In this document: in pieces, positions 18,335-26,121 of the stretch
How positions within the stretch are numbered: the stretch's first letter is position 1
How the letters are laid out: the number at the start of each line of letters is the position of its first letter
DNA from: Catellatospora bangladeshensis
GTDB taxonomy: Bacteria; Actinomycetota; Actinomycetes; Mycobacteriales; Micromonosporaceae
Assembly (NCBI RefSeq): GCF_016862575.1
Contig: NZ_BONF01000043.1
Location: 1 to 64,000 of the forward strand
DNA: 64,000 nucleotides
Direction: 5' to 3'
Notes under the pieces: model-generated
Seen by the model: only the letters and a program-made list of their open reading frames with translations
Told to the model about the DNA's origin: nothing
Database searches by the model: none
Made by a program: the position numbers and the translations under genes

Positions 18335-19540
18335 GTGTCCACAATCGACAACAAGGAGCTGCGGGTCGGCATGGTCGGCTACGCGTTCATGGGGGCCGCG
18401 CACTCACAGGCGTGGCGCACCGTGAACCGTGCGTTCGACCTGCCCCTGCGGGTCCGGATGGCCGCGGTCTGCGGCCGTGACGAAGCCAAGGTCGCCGAGG
18501 CGGCCGACCGTCTCGGCTGGGACGGCTACGTCACGGACTGGCGTGAGCTGATCGCCCGGGACGACATCGACGTGATCGACGTCTGCACGCCCGGCGACAG
18601 CCACGCCGAGATCACCATCGCCGCCCTCGCCGCGGGCAAGCACGTGATGTGCGAGAAGCCGCTGGCCAACAACGTGGCCGAGGCCCAGGCGATGGTCGAT
18701 GCCGCGACCGCGGCCCGGGAGTCGGGCATCCGTACGCTGTGCGGGTTCAACTACCGGCGCGTGCCGGCGGCGGCGCTGATGCGTCAGATGATCGCCGCCG
18801 GCCGCCTCGGGGTGATCCGGCACGTGCGGGCCGTGTACCTGCAGGACTGGATCACCGATCCGAACTTCCCGCTGGTCTGGCGGCTGCAGCAGGAGCGGGC
18901 CGGGTCCGGTGCGCTGGGCGACATCGGCGCCCACATCATCGACCTCACCCAGCACATCACCGGGCAGCGCATCACCGGCGTCAGCGCGCTGACCGAGACG
19001 TTCGTCAAGGAGCGGCCCATCCCCACCGAGATGAGCGGCCTGGCCGCCAGCTCGGCCGCGGACGGCCAGGCGTACGGGCAGGTCACCGTCGACGACGCCG
19101 CGGTGTTCACGGCGCGGCTGTCCGGCGGGGCGATCGCCACGTACGAGGCGAGCCGCTTCGCGATGGGCCGCAAGAACGGGCTGCGCGTCGAGATCAACGG
19201 CTCGCTCGGCTCCCTGGTCTTCGACCTGGAGCGCCTCAACGAGCTGGAGTTCTACGACGCCACCTTGCCGGCCGCGGAGCAGGGGTTCAACCGGATCCTG
19301 GTCACCGAGCCGGAGCACCCGTACCTGTCGGCCTGGTGGCCGCCGGGTCACATCATCGGCTACGAGCACTCCTTCACCCACCAGGCACGGGACTTCGTGC
19401 AGGCGGTGGCGGAGGGCACCGACCCCCACCCGTCGTTCGAGGAGGCGCTCGGCGTCCAGCTCGTGCTCGACGCGGTGCAGCGGTCGGCGGCGTCCGGTTC
19501 GACCTGGACGCAGGTGGCTCAGCCGCAGTACGCGGCCTGA
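18335..19540 (+). CDS. Gfo/Idh/MocA-family NAD(P)-dependent oxidoreductase
   Basis: The 401-residue enzyme has an N-terminal Rossmann fold (VGMVGYAFMGAAH at 11-23) and the family motif CEKPL with Lys108. It also has a C-terminal alpha/beta domain with GDIGAHIIDLTQHI, which carries the catalytic Asp/His pair. Family members oxidise inositols, glucose, sugar acids or N-acetylhexosamines. Together with the CUT2 transporter and the TIM-barrel isomerase, the operon looks like an inositol or keto-sugar pathway (inference). GTG 18335 is the start, with GGGAG about 10 bases before it. Confidence 0.9.
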   Translation: MSTIDNKELRVGMVGYAFMGAAHSQAWRTVNRAFDLPLRVRMAAVCGRDEAKVAEAADRLGWDGYVTDWRELIARDDIDVIDVCTPGDSHAEITIAALAAGKHVMCEKPLANNVAEAQAMVDAATAARESGIRTLCGFNYRRVPAAALMRQMIAAGRLGVIRHVRAVYLQDWITDPNFPLVWRLQQERAGSGALGDIGAHIIDLTQHITGQRITGVSALTETFVKERPIPTEMSGLAASSAADGQAYGQVTVDDAAVFTARLSGGAIATYEASRFAMGRKNGLRVEINGSLGSLVFDLERLNELEFYDATLPAAEQGFNRILVTEPEHPYLSAWWPPGHIIGYEHSFTHQARDFVQAVAEGTDPHPSFEEALGVQLVLDAVQRSAASGSTWTQVAQPQYAA

Positions 19541-19562
19541 GCCCGCACCACCCCCGACGTGG

Positions 19563-19595
19563 GAGGGCCGGTCGGACGCCGACCGACCGGCCCTC
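19563..19595 (+). terminator. Intercistronic 13-bp hairpin
   Basis: GAGGGCCGGTCGG (19563-19575) pairs perfectly with CCGACCGGCCCTC (19583-19595) across a 7-base loop. It lies between the oxidoreductase and isomerase genes on the same strand. It may be a partial terminator or an RNA-stabilising element. Confidence 0.55.
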
Positions 19596-19644
19596 TCACC
19601 CATGAACGTCTCGCCCCACGGGCATACCGAAAGGGAGCGTATCC

Positions 19645-20649
19645 ATGCCCCGACCCATCACCCTGTTCACCGGCCAGTGGGCAGACCTCCCGTTCGAGGA
19701 GGTCTGCCGCCTCGCGTCCGAGTGGGGTTACGACGGACTCGAGATCGCCTGCTGGGGCGACCACTTCGAGGTCGACAAGGCGCTGTCGGACGACACCTAC
19801 ATCGCGCGCAAGCGGGCGCAGCTCGACAAGTACGGCCTGAGCGTGCACGCGATCTCCAACCACCTGGTCGGACAGGCCGTCTGTGACAACCCGATCGACG
19901 AGCGGCACAAGGCGATCCTGCCCGCCCGGATCTGGGGCGACGGTGAGCCCGAGGGCGTGCGCCAGCGCGCCGCCGCCGAGATGGCCGACACCGCCCGCGC
20001 CGCCGCCAAGCTCGGCGTGAACGTCGTCGTCGGCTTCACCGGCTCGCCGATCTGGCACTTCGTGGCCATGTTCCCGCCGGTCCCGGCCTCGATGATCGAC
20101 GCGGGGTACGAGGAGTTCGCGCGGCGCTGGCACCCCATCCTCGACGTGTACGACGAGGTCGGCGTGCGCTTCGCACACGAGGTGCACCCGAGCGAGATCG
20201 CGTACGACTACCACACCACCCGCCGTACGCTGGACGCGCTGGGCAACCGGCCCGCGTTCGGCCTGAACTGGGACCCGTCGCACATGGTGTGGCAGGGCTG
20301 CGACCCGGTCGGCTTCATCCTCGACTTCGCCGACCGCATCTACCACGTGGACTGCAAGGACACCAAGGTGCGCATGGGCGACGGGCGCCGGGGCATCCTG
20401 TCCTCGCACCTGCCCTGGGCCGACCTGCGCCGCGGCTGGGACTTCGTGTCCACCGGCCACGGCGACGTCCCCTGGGAGGACTGCTTCCGCGCACTGAACT
20501 CGATCGGCTACGACGGCCCGATCTCGATCGAGTGGGAGGACGCGGGCATGGACCGGCTCGTCGGGGCTCCCCAGGCGCTGCAGTTCGTACGCAACCTCCT
20601 CTTCGACCCGCCCACCGCCTCGTTCGACGCGGCCTTCAGCTCGGACTGA
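19645..20649 (+). CDS. Sugar phosphate isomerase/epimerase family protein (AP endonuclease 2-like TIM barrel)
   Basis: The 334-residue TIM-barrel protein has metal-binding-type residues in [13 protein letters not shown], in [13 protein letters not shown], in NWDPSHM and in [11 protein letters not shown]. These fit the xylose-isomerase-like (IolE/IolI/AP-endonuclease 2) superfamily. Such enzymes isomerise or dehydrate keto-sugars and inosose derivatives. AAAGGGAGC about 8 bases before ATG 19645 is a good ribosome-binding site. It closes the ROK-ABC-oxidoreductase operon and probably acts on the oxidoreductase product. A strong hairpin and then family A and B repeats follow. Confidence 0.88.
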   Translation: MPRPITLFTGQWADLPFEEVCRLASEWGYDGLEIACWGDHFEVDKALSDDTYIARKRAQLDKYGLSVHAISNHLVGQAVCDNPIDERHKAILPARIWGDGEPEGVRQRAAAEMADTARAAAKLGVNVVVGFTGSPIWHFVAMFPPVPASMIDAGYEEFARRWHPILDVYDEVGVRFAHEVHPSEIAYDYHTTRRTLDALGNRPAFGLNWDPSHMVWQGCDPVGFILDFADRIYHVDCKDTKVRMGDGRRGILSSHLPWADLRRGWDFVSTGHGDVPWEDCFRALNSIGYDGPISIEWEDAGMDRLVGAPQALQFVRNLLFDPPTASFDAAFSSD

Positions 20650-20657
20650 CCCCGGCC

Positions 20658-20691
20658 CCCGCCGGCCGGTGCCCACGTGCCGGCCGGCGGG
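20658..20691 (+). terminator. Terminator hairpin after the sugar operon
   Basis: CCCGCCGGCCGG (20658-20669) pairs exactly with CCGGCCGGCGGG (20680-20691) across a 10-base loop, 8 bases after the isomerase stop codon. Confidence 0.75.
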
Positions 20692-20702
20692 CCTGAGATA
20701 AG

Positions 20703-20746
20703 GAAGGGCACCTTCTTAACGCTATGCGTATAGGAAGGTGCCCTTC
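20703..20746 (+). repeat. Family A palindrome, copy 3
   Basis: The two 13-base arms (20703-20715 and 20734-20746) are identical to the other copies, and the spacer reads TTAACGCTATGCGT in the sense of the upstream isomerase gene. It is followed 41 bases later by family B copy 3. The same pair recurs inverted at 22097-22242. Confidence 0.85.
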
Positions 20747-20787
20747 TTAACGCCTCACGATGGCGGGCCGGGCGGTCCGCCGGGGTT

Positions 20788-20848
20788 GATCGCGACCTCG
20801 TGTCGGAACCTGTGGTGTGAGCCGAGGTTCTGACATGAGACGGCGATC
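20788..20848. repeat. Family B palindrome, copy 3
   Basis: The element is 61 bp from GATC to GATC, with arms GATCGCGACCTCGTGTC and GACATGAGACGGCGATC. These pair with a few mismatches and wobbles, so this copy is more degenerate than copies 5 and 6. It lies upstream of crtB. Confidence 0.8.
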
Positions 20849-20945
20849 ATCGAGGGTCCGGCCGGGTGGGGAGGCGTCATGGCGCCCGCCTAAGATGGGC
20901 CCTGGCCTGGGCGGACTCGCCGTCGGCAGGACAAGGGGCGGGAGA

Positions 20946-21917
20946 GTGCCGGTGCGGCAGGCTGGTCCGGCGGAGGCCGTGACTCCCGCCACGGAAGGTC
21001 CCGGGTCAGCCGCCGACGCCGTCGATGCAGCCGACCCGAGGACCGTGCCGAGGGCGCTGGCGGACGCCTACCGGCGCTGCGCGGACCTCCACCGGCGCCA
21101 CGGCCGGACCTACTACCTGGCCACCCGGCTGCTGCCCGCCTGGAAGCGGCCGCACGTGCACGCGCTCTACGGGTTCGCCCGCCACGCCGACGAGATCGTC
21201 GACAGTCTCGACGCCACGGCACCCGCCGAGCGCGCCCGGCGGCTGGGCGAGCTGTCCGCGCGGCTGCACGCCGGGCTGCACGGCGAGCCGGTCGACGATC
21301 CGCTGCTTCCGGCTGTGCTGCATACCGCGCGGGTGCTCCGGCTGGACCCGGCCGACTTCACCGCGTTCCTCTGCTCCATGGCGATGGATCTGACGGTGCG
21401 GCATTACGCCGACTATCCGGCGCTGCTGCGCTACATGGAGGGCTCGGCGGCGGTGATCGGCACGCTGATGCTGCCGGTACTCGGCCCCGCCGATCCGGAG
21501 GCGGCACGTGAGCCCGCGCGGCAGCTCGGGCTGGCGTTCCAGCTCACCAACTTCCTGCGCGACGTCGCCGAGGATTTGGCCCGGGACCGGGTGTACCTGC
21601 CGCAGGAGGACCTGGCCCGGTTCGGCGTCGACGAGGGTGAGCTGCGCGCCGCTGCGGCGGCCGGGCGGGCGACGCCGAGGATCAAGCGGCTGATCGCTTA
21701 TGAAATCACCCGGGCGCGGGGGCACTACGCCGCCGCGCTGCCCGGGGTCGGGATGCTGTCCGGCGCGTCCAGGAGGTGCGTGCGGACCGCCTACCTGGTC
21801 TACGGCGCGATTCTCGACGAGATCGAGCGCGCGGATCACGACGTGTTCGCGCGGCGCGCGGTCGTGCCGGGGCGGCGCCGGGCCGCGCTGCTGGCACGTG
21901 GTCTGCTGGGGCGGTAG
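20946..21917 (+). CDS. crtB: Phytoene/squalene synthase family protein
   Basis: The 323-residue protein has the two Asp-rich motifs of head-to-head prenyl synthases: DEIVD at 82-86 and DVAEDLARDRVYLP from 206. It also has FLCSMAMDL and AFQLTNFLRD. These fit CrtB/HpnC/HpnD-like enzymes that join two prenyl diphosphates. The symbol is given for the family, since squalene-type products are also possible. The start is uncertain. GTG 20946 or 20952 follow a GGCGGGAGAG stretch, while the earlier open frame runs through repeat B3. No other carotenoid or hopanoid gene is nearby, and the gene stands alone between mirror-image repeat pairs. Confidence 0.82.
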   Translation: MPVRQAGPAEAVTPATEGPGSAADAVDAADPRTVPRALADAYRRCADLHRRHGRTYYLATRLLPAWKRPHVHALYGFARHADEIVDSLDATAPAERARRLGELSARLHAGLHGEPVDDPLLPAVLHTARVLRLDPADFTAFLCSMAMDLTVRHYADYPALLRYMEGSAAVIGTLMLPVLGPADPEAAREPARQLGLAFQLTNFLRDVAEDLARDRVYLPQEDLARFGVDEGELRAAAAAGRATPRIKRLIAYEITRARGHYAAALPGVGMLSGASRRCVRTAYLVYGAILDEIERADHDVFARRAVVPGRRRAALLARGLLGR

Positions 21918-22096
21918 CACCCGCTGTGGCTGTGGCTGTGGCTGTGGCTGCGGCTGTGGCCTCGGCGAACCCTTCCGCACGCAAGCTCGGCCCGCCTGCC
22001 CGCCTGCCCGCCTGCCCGCCTGCCCGCCTGCCCGGCCGCCCGCCTGTCCGGCCGTTCCGCGCCCGCCTGGCCTAGCCGCCGGGCTGTTCGCGGCAA
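21918..22096. repeat. Two adjacent simple tandem repeats 3-prime of crtB
   Basis: Directly after the crtB stop codon, a 6-base unit (TGTGGC) is repeated about six times (about 21924-21960). A second tract of an 8-base unit (CCTGCCCG) follows, repeated five to six times (about 21990-22037). No gene is visible. Such tracts are prone to slippage and should differ in length between strains. Confidence 0.8.
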
Positions 22097-22157
22097 GATC
22101 GGCGTTTCGTGTCCGAAACTGGGGTCAGGCCCCACCTTTGGACACGAACTCGCGATC
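22097..22157. repeat. Family B palindrome, copy 4
   Basis: The element is 61 bp from GATC to GATC, with the core TTTCGTGTCC/GGACACGAA conserved. An extra inner stem GGGG-TCAGG-CCCC is present. It lies between crtB and the convergent M23 peptidase gene, 41 bases from family A copy 4. Confidence 0.8.
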
Positions 22158-22198
22158 AACCCGGCCGACCGCTCGACCCCGCGGGGGCGAGGCGTTAA

Positions 22199-22242
22199 GA
22201 AGGGCACCTTCCTATACGCATAGCGTTAAGAAGGTGCCCTTC
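22199..22242 (-). repeat. Family A palindrome, copy 4
   Basis: The arms lie at 22199-22211 and 22230-22242. Read on the minus strand, it is identical to copy 3 over the whole 44 bp and flanks. It ends 5 bases from the M23 peptidase stop codon, in that gene's sense orientation. Confidence 0.85.
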
Positions 22243-22247
22243 CTTGT

Positions 22248-23024
22248 CTAGCAGCGGGGGACGCCGGGGATGAAGCCGTCGTAGCCGGTGTAGACGTAGG
22301 CGTCGGAGATGAACTTGCCCGAGCCGATGCGGTCCCAGATGGTGCTGGTGCCGTAGGTGCCGGTGACCGAGGTGCCGGTGGTCTGGCACTGGATGGAGAC
22401 GGTCGCGCCGTCGGCGACGGTGCCCACGGAGGCGTAGCCGGTGCCGGGGCCCGAGCGGATCGTCAGCGGCGAGCCCGCGGTGTTGACGGTGCCCTGCGCC
22501 GCCCCACCGCCGCAGCCGTTGTCACTGGTGTAGTTCTTGGTGCCCCAGTAGAGCGCGGTCACGCCGTTGAACTTGATCTGGACGGCGGAGCCGCCGGAGC
22601 GCTGCTCGTAGTGCAGGTGGGGGCCGGTCGAGCCGCCGGTGGTGCCGACGTACCCGATCACGGTGCCGTACTTGACGGTCTGGCCCACCGACACGTTGAA
22701 CGAGTTCAGGTGCGCGTAGTAGGTGGTCCAGCCGCTGCCGTGGTTGATCCGGACGTACTTGCCGTAGCTGGTGTCACCGAGGTTGGTGACGACGTCCACA
22801 GTGCCCGGGGCGCTGGCCACGACGGGGTCGCCGAGGTCGTCGGTGCGGTTGAAGTCGATGGCGTTGGCGGGGCTGTGGTTGGTGCGGGTCTGGCCGGACC
22901 AGACCTGGTTGCACGGGAACGGGACCTTGAAGGTCGGGGCGGCCATGGCCGGGCTTGCTTCGACCAGCACGGCCGCGCCGATGGCCAGGGCGGCGGTGGC
23001 CAGCCCCAGGACGCGCTTGAGCAT
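22248..23024 (-). CDS. Secreted M23 metallopeptidase with C-terminal SH3-like domain
   Basis: The 258-residue protein has a signal peptide (about 1-29, ending AMAA) and a LytM/M23 domain. Its zinc residues are H50 and D57 (HSPANAIDF) and H136/H138 (GPHLHYE). A Cys-containing bacterial SH3-type domain follows (about 180-258, with LTIRSGPGTGY). It should cleave peptide cross-bridges in peptidoglycan outside the cell. ATG 23024 has GAGGAGA as ribosome-binding site. It is the downstream member of a tandem M23 pair, 22 bases after the paralogue's stop codon, so the two are probably one operon. Confidence 0.92.
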   Translation of the reverse strand: MLKRVLGLATAALAIGAAVLVEASPAMAAPTFKVPFPCNQVWSGQTRTNHSPANAIDFNRTDDLGDPVVASAPGTVDVVTNLGDTSYGKYVRINHGSGWTTYYAHLNSFNVSVGQTVKYGTVIGYVGTTGGSTGPHLHYEQRSGGSAVQIKFNGVTALYWGTKNYTSDNGCGGGAAQGTVNTAGSPLTIRSGPGTGYASVGTVADGATVSIQCQTTGTSVTGTYGTSTIWDRIGSGKFISDAYVYTGYDGFIPGVPRC

Positions 23025-23046
23025 GGGTTCTCCTCGGGGTGAGAGG

Positions 23047-23919
23047 TCAGGCGCAGTGTTCGAAACCGGAGGTGTAGGTGGTGCCACCGGCGCTGCCGCC
23101 CCATTTCACGCAGCCGGGGGCGGTGCGGATGACCGGCCCGGCGTAGTAGGAGAAGCTGCCGGAGTCGGTGGTTCTGCTCGCCCCCTGCGGTTCCAGGAAC
23201 GCGCTGACGGCGGTGGGGGTGCCGACGCTGGTCATCTTCAGCGTCGTGACGCAGTTCTGGCCGGTCGAGCCCTTCCACAGCAGGTTCGCGGTGCCCGCGC
23301 TGCCGAGCTTGACCGAGTCGATCATCTGGAAGCCGGCGCCGCAGACCTCGGCCGGGTCGTACGACGTGGCGCAGTTGTTGCTGGTCACGTTGGCCGAGCC
23401 GTAGCCGAAGGTGCTGCCGTTGAAGACGGCCTTGATGATGTGCGACTGCGAGCGGTCCGGGTAGCGCACCTCGTAGTGCAGGTGCGGGGAGATGTTGTTG
23501 CCGGGCTTGCTGGTGTTGCCCAGCGCGCCGATGGCCTGGCCGCGCAGCACGGACTGCCCGGCGACGACCGCCCGGCTGTCGAGGTGGGCGTAGTAGGTGA
23601 AGTAGCCGCCGCCGTGGTCGATGACGATCAGGTTGCCGTACCCGTTGACGGAGCCCTGGTGCGCGGAGACCTCGACGGTGCCCGCCGCGGCGGCGACCAC
23701 GGTGTCACCCAGGTCGGCCGTGGCGGTGGAGCCCCGGTTGAAGTCGATCTCCCACGAGACGTGGGCGCTGCTGTTGGTGCTGTTGCCGTTCCAGGTCTGG
23801 CCGCAGGGGAACGGCAGCTGGAACGCGGGTGCGGCATGAGCGGGCGAGCCGAGCAGGACCGCGCTCGTCACGCCGAGGAGCAGCGCGGCGGCGCCGGACA
23901 GGAGCTTGAGTGGTCGCAT
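23047..23919 (-). CDS. Secreted M23 metallopeptidase fused to a spore-associated-protein-A-like domain
   Basis: The 290-residue protein has a signal peptide (about 1-29, ending AHAA) and an M23 domain with H53, D59 and H146/H148 (SPHLHYE). A C-terminal domain follows (about 183-290) with VCGAGFQMIDS, NCVTTLK, DSGSFSYYAGPV and CVKWGG...EHC. This last part resembles Streptomyces spore-associated protein A, a small secreted spore-coat-linked protein. The enzyme may therefore be targeted to or act on spore or aerial walls (inference). ATG 23919 is preceded by GGAAGGGAA. It is divergent from the SARP regulator gene, 168 bp away. Confidence 0.88.
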   Translation of the reverse strand: MRPLKLLSGAAALLLGVTSAVLLGSPAHAAPAFQLPFPCGQTWNGNSTNSSAHVSWEIDFNRGSTATADLGDTVVAAAAGTVEVSAHQGSVNGYGNLIVIDHGGGYFTYYAHLDSRAVVAGQSVLRGQAIGALGNTSKPGNNISPHLHYEVRYPDRSQSHIIKAVFNGSTFGYGSANVTSNNCATSYDPAEVCGAGFQMIDSVKLGSAGTANLLWKGSTGQNCVTTLKMTSVGTPTAVSAFLEPQGASRTTDSGSFSYYAGPVIRTAPGCVKWGGSAGGTTYTSGFEHCA

Positions 23920-24011
23920 GTGGCCGTTCCCTTCCGTGGGGTGGTGGACAGGGTGTGCACAGCGTTGCGACACGTGCTCCAACGTTTCTCCAGAACCACT
24001 ACAGCCGTTCA

Positions 24012-24051
24012 GCCGAGCGCTCTGGTCCGATCGGCCGAGCACGCGTAGGCT
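24012..24051 (+). promoter_or_regulatory. SARP-like direct repeats and -10 element
   Basis: GCCGAGC occurs at 24012-24018 and 24034-24040, exactly 22 bases apart, followed by a -10-like TAGGCT at 24046-24051. SARP proteins bind heptamer direct repeats spaced by multiples of 11 bp just upstream of the -10. The site lies between the M23 gene and the SARP gene. An intermediate third repeat is not seen, so this is tentative. Confidence 0.35.
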
Positions 24052-24087
24052 CAGGCGATCGATCACGGATCGTGAGTGGTTGGGGCG

Positions 24088-26112
24088 ATGGCGGACCGGC
24101 TGGAACTGCGCATCCTGGGCACCTTCGAGCTGACGTGCGACGGGGTGGCCGCTTCCGTGGGTGGTGTGAAACCGCGCCAGCTGCTGGCGACGCTGGCGCT
24201 GCACCACGGCCGCACCGTGTCGGTCGACCACCTGATCGAGGTGCTGTGGCCGCAGGATCCGCCCCGCTCGGCACTGGCCAATGTGCAGACGTACGTGAGC
24301 GCGCTGCGCACCTGTCTCGGGGACCGGCTGCGCCGCCAGCCGCCCGGCTACCGGCTGGAGCTGTGCCCGGACGAGCTGGACCTGCTGCGCTTCGAGGAGC
24401 ATGCGCGGGGCGGCGACCCGGCCGGGCTGGCCGCCGCGCTGGAGCTGTGGCGCGGCGAGCCGCTGGAGAACCTGCCGGCGTCCCCGCTGTGGCGCACCGA
24501 GATCGACCGGCTGGTCGAGCGGCACCGCTCGGTCCGGCAGAGCCGGGCGCGGCTGCGCATCGAGGCCGGGCAGCCCGCCGCGGCCGTCGACGAGCTGCGC
24601 CGGCTGGTCGGCGAGGAGCCGCTGCGCGAGGAGGCGTGGCAGCTGCTGGTGACGGCGCTGCGCGACGCGGGCCACCGGGCGGAGGCGCTGTCGGCGTACG
24701 CGGCCGCGCGCCGCACGCTCACCGAGGAGCTGGGCGTCGAACCGGGCGAGCCGCTGCGCCGCCTGCACCGCACGCTGCTGGTCGAGGAGGAGGGTCCGCT
24801 GCCGTTCGGTGCCCGGCTGGACGGCGCCGCCGCGCTGGTGCTGCGCGGGCTGGCCCGGCTCGCGGTGCCCTCGGTGCCGGGCTGGGTGACCGCCGCCCTG
24901 CTCGACCGTCCGGACGCGACGGAGGTGCTCGCCTCGCTGGACCGGGCCCGCCTGCTGCGCCCGGCCGGCCCGGACGAGCTGGGCCAGGCCCGGTACGGCC
25001 TGCCCGTGCTGGTCGGGCTGCTCGCGCCGGACCTGCCCGGCGAGGCGATCGGCGCGGCGCTGGCCCGCGCGCTCGGCGGCTACCTGAGCCTGGCCGAGCG
25101 GGCCGCGGGCGGGCTGCCGCCGCAGGTGTTCGGGCCGGGGCTGACCGTCGCGCCGCGCTGGCCGGTGCCGGACGCGGCGGAGCTGACGGGCGACCCGGTG
25201 CGCTGGTTCGCCGCGGAGCGGCAGGCGCTGCTCGGCGCGGTCGAGGCCGCCGCGGGCAACGGGCTGTCCGATCTGGCCTGGGAGCTGGCGCACGCCATGG
25301 TGGCCTGGTGCGACATGGGCGGGCACACCGCCGAGTGGGAGCAGACGCACCGCACCGCGCTGGCCGCGTGCCGGGCGGGCGGCAACCTGCTCGGCGAGGC
25401 GGTGACCCTGCGCGGCCTGGGCCAGCTGCACCTCTACCGCGATCACTACGAGGAGGCGGCGGAGGCGTTCAGCCGGTCCCGGCTGCTGTTCGCGCGGCTG
25501 GGCAACCTGTGCGGGCAGGCAGCGGCGCTGGCCGGGCTGGGCACCGGGCACCGCATCCGGGGCGAGCTGGACGACGCGCTGGACTGCTACCGGCAGGCCC
25601 TGGAGGCGTACCGGATGCTCGGGCACCGCCACGGCGAGGCGTACGCGCTGGGCGCGCTCGGCATGGTGTGGCTGGCCCGCGGCGACCTCGCCGAGGCGTT
25701 CCGCGACTTCGGCACCGGGCTGCGGCTGGCCGACGAGATCGGCGACGCGCACCGGTCCGCGCTGCTCACCCGCCAGCTTGGCCTGGCCCGCCTGCGCAGC
25801 GGCGACCTGGCGCACGCGCGCGCCGACCTGACCGCCGCGCTGGACCGCTTCGCGGTGCTCGGCGACGCGCACTGTGAGGCGTACTGCCTGACCGACCTGG
25901 CCGCGCTGGAGGCGCCGGAGGTCGCGGTGCGGCGGCTCACCCAGGCGCTGGAGATCTTCGAGCGGATCGGCGACCGGCGCGCCCAGGCGCAGACCTCCCG
26001 CCGCCTGGGCGAACTCCACCGCGGCGACGCCCGCTACGGCCTGTCCGACGCCTACCTCGCCGAGGCCCGCCGCCTCCAGTCCACCGTCGAGATGACCCGC
26101 ATGCCCTTCTGA
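24088..26112 (+). CDS. SARP-family transcriptional activator with C-terminal TPR domain
   Basis: The 674-residue protein has an OmpR-type winged helix at about 3-95 (LRILGTFEL to PPGYRLEL). A bacterial transcriptional activation domain (BTAD) follows at about 100-240, with EEAWQLLVTALRDAGHRAEALSAY. A middle domain comes next, and the C-terminal array of TPR-like helices runs from about 420. It lacks the NB-ARC ATPase found in AfsR. Such regulators usually activate specialised metabolism or development genes. It is divergent from the tandem M23 peptidases, which are the most obvious targets. ATG 24088 is chosen over GTG 24076. Confidence 0.9.
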   Translation: MADRLELRILGTFELTCDGVAASVGGVKPRQLLATLALHHGRTVSVDHLIEVLWPQDPPRSALANVQTYVSALRTCLGDRLRRQPPGYRLELCPDELDLLRFEEHARGGDPAGLAAALELWRGEPLENLPASPLWRTEIDRLVERHRSVRQSRARLRIEAGQPAAAVDELRRLVGEEPLREEAWQLLVTALRDAGHRAEALSAYAAARRTLTEELGVEPGEPLRRLHRTLLVEEEGPLPFGARLDGAAALVLRGLARLAVPSVPGWVTAALLDRPDATEVLASLDRARLLRPAGPDELGQARYGLPVLVGLLAPDLPGEAIGAALARALGGYLSLAERAAGGLPPQVFGPGLTVAPRWPVPDAAELTGDPVRWFAAERQALLGAVEAAAGNGLSDLAWELAHAMVAWCDMGGHTAEWEQTHRTALAACRAGGNLLGEAVTLRGLGQLHLYRDHYEEAAEAFSRSRLLFARLGNLCGQAAALAGLGTGHRIRGELDDALDCYRQALEAYRMLGHRHGEAYALGALGMVWLARGDLAEAFRDFGTGLRLADEIGDAHRSALLTRQLGLARLRSGDLAHARADLTAALDRFAVLGDAHCEAYCLTDLAALEAPEVAVRRLTQALEIFERIGDRRAQAQTSRRLGELHRGDARYGLSDAYLAEARRLQSTVEMTRMPF

Positions 26113-26121
26113 CGGCCGCGG

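Noticed and set aside
23047-26019. A 990-codon open frame on the minus strand
   Set aside because: Only its last 290 codons (the M23-SapA-like protein) are real. The rest is the shadow of the SARP gene on the other strand and has no domain signal.
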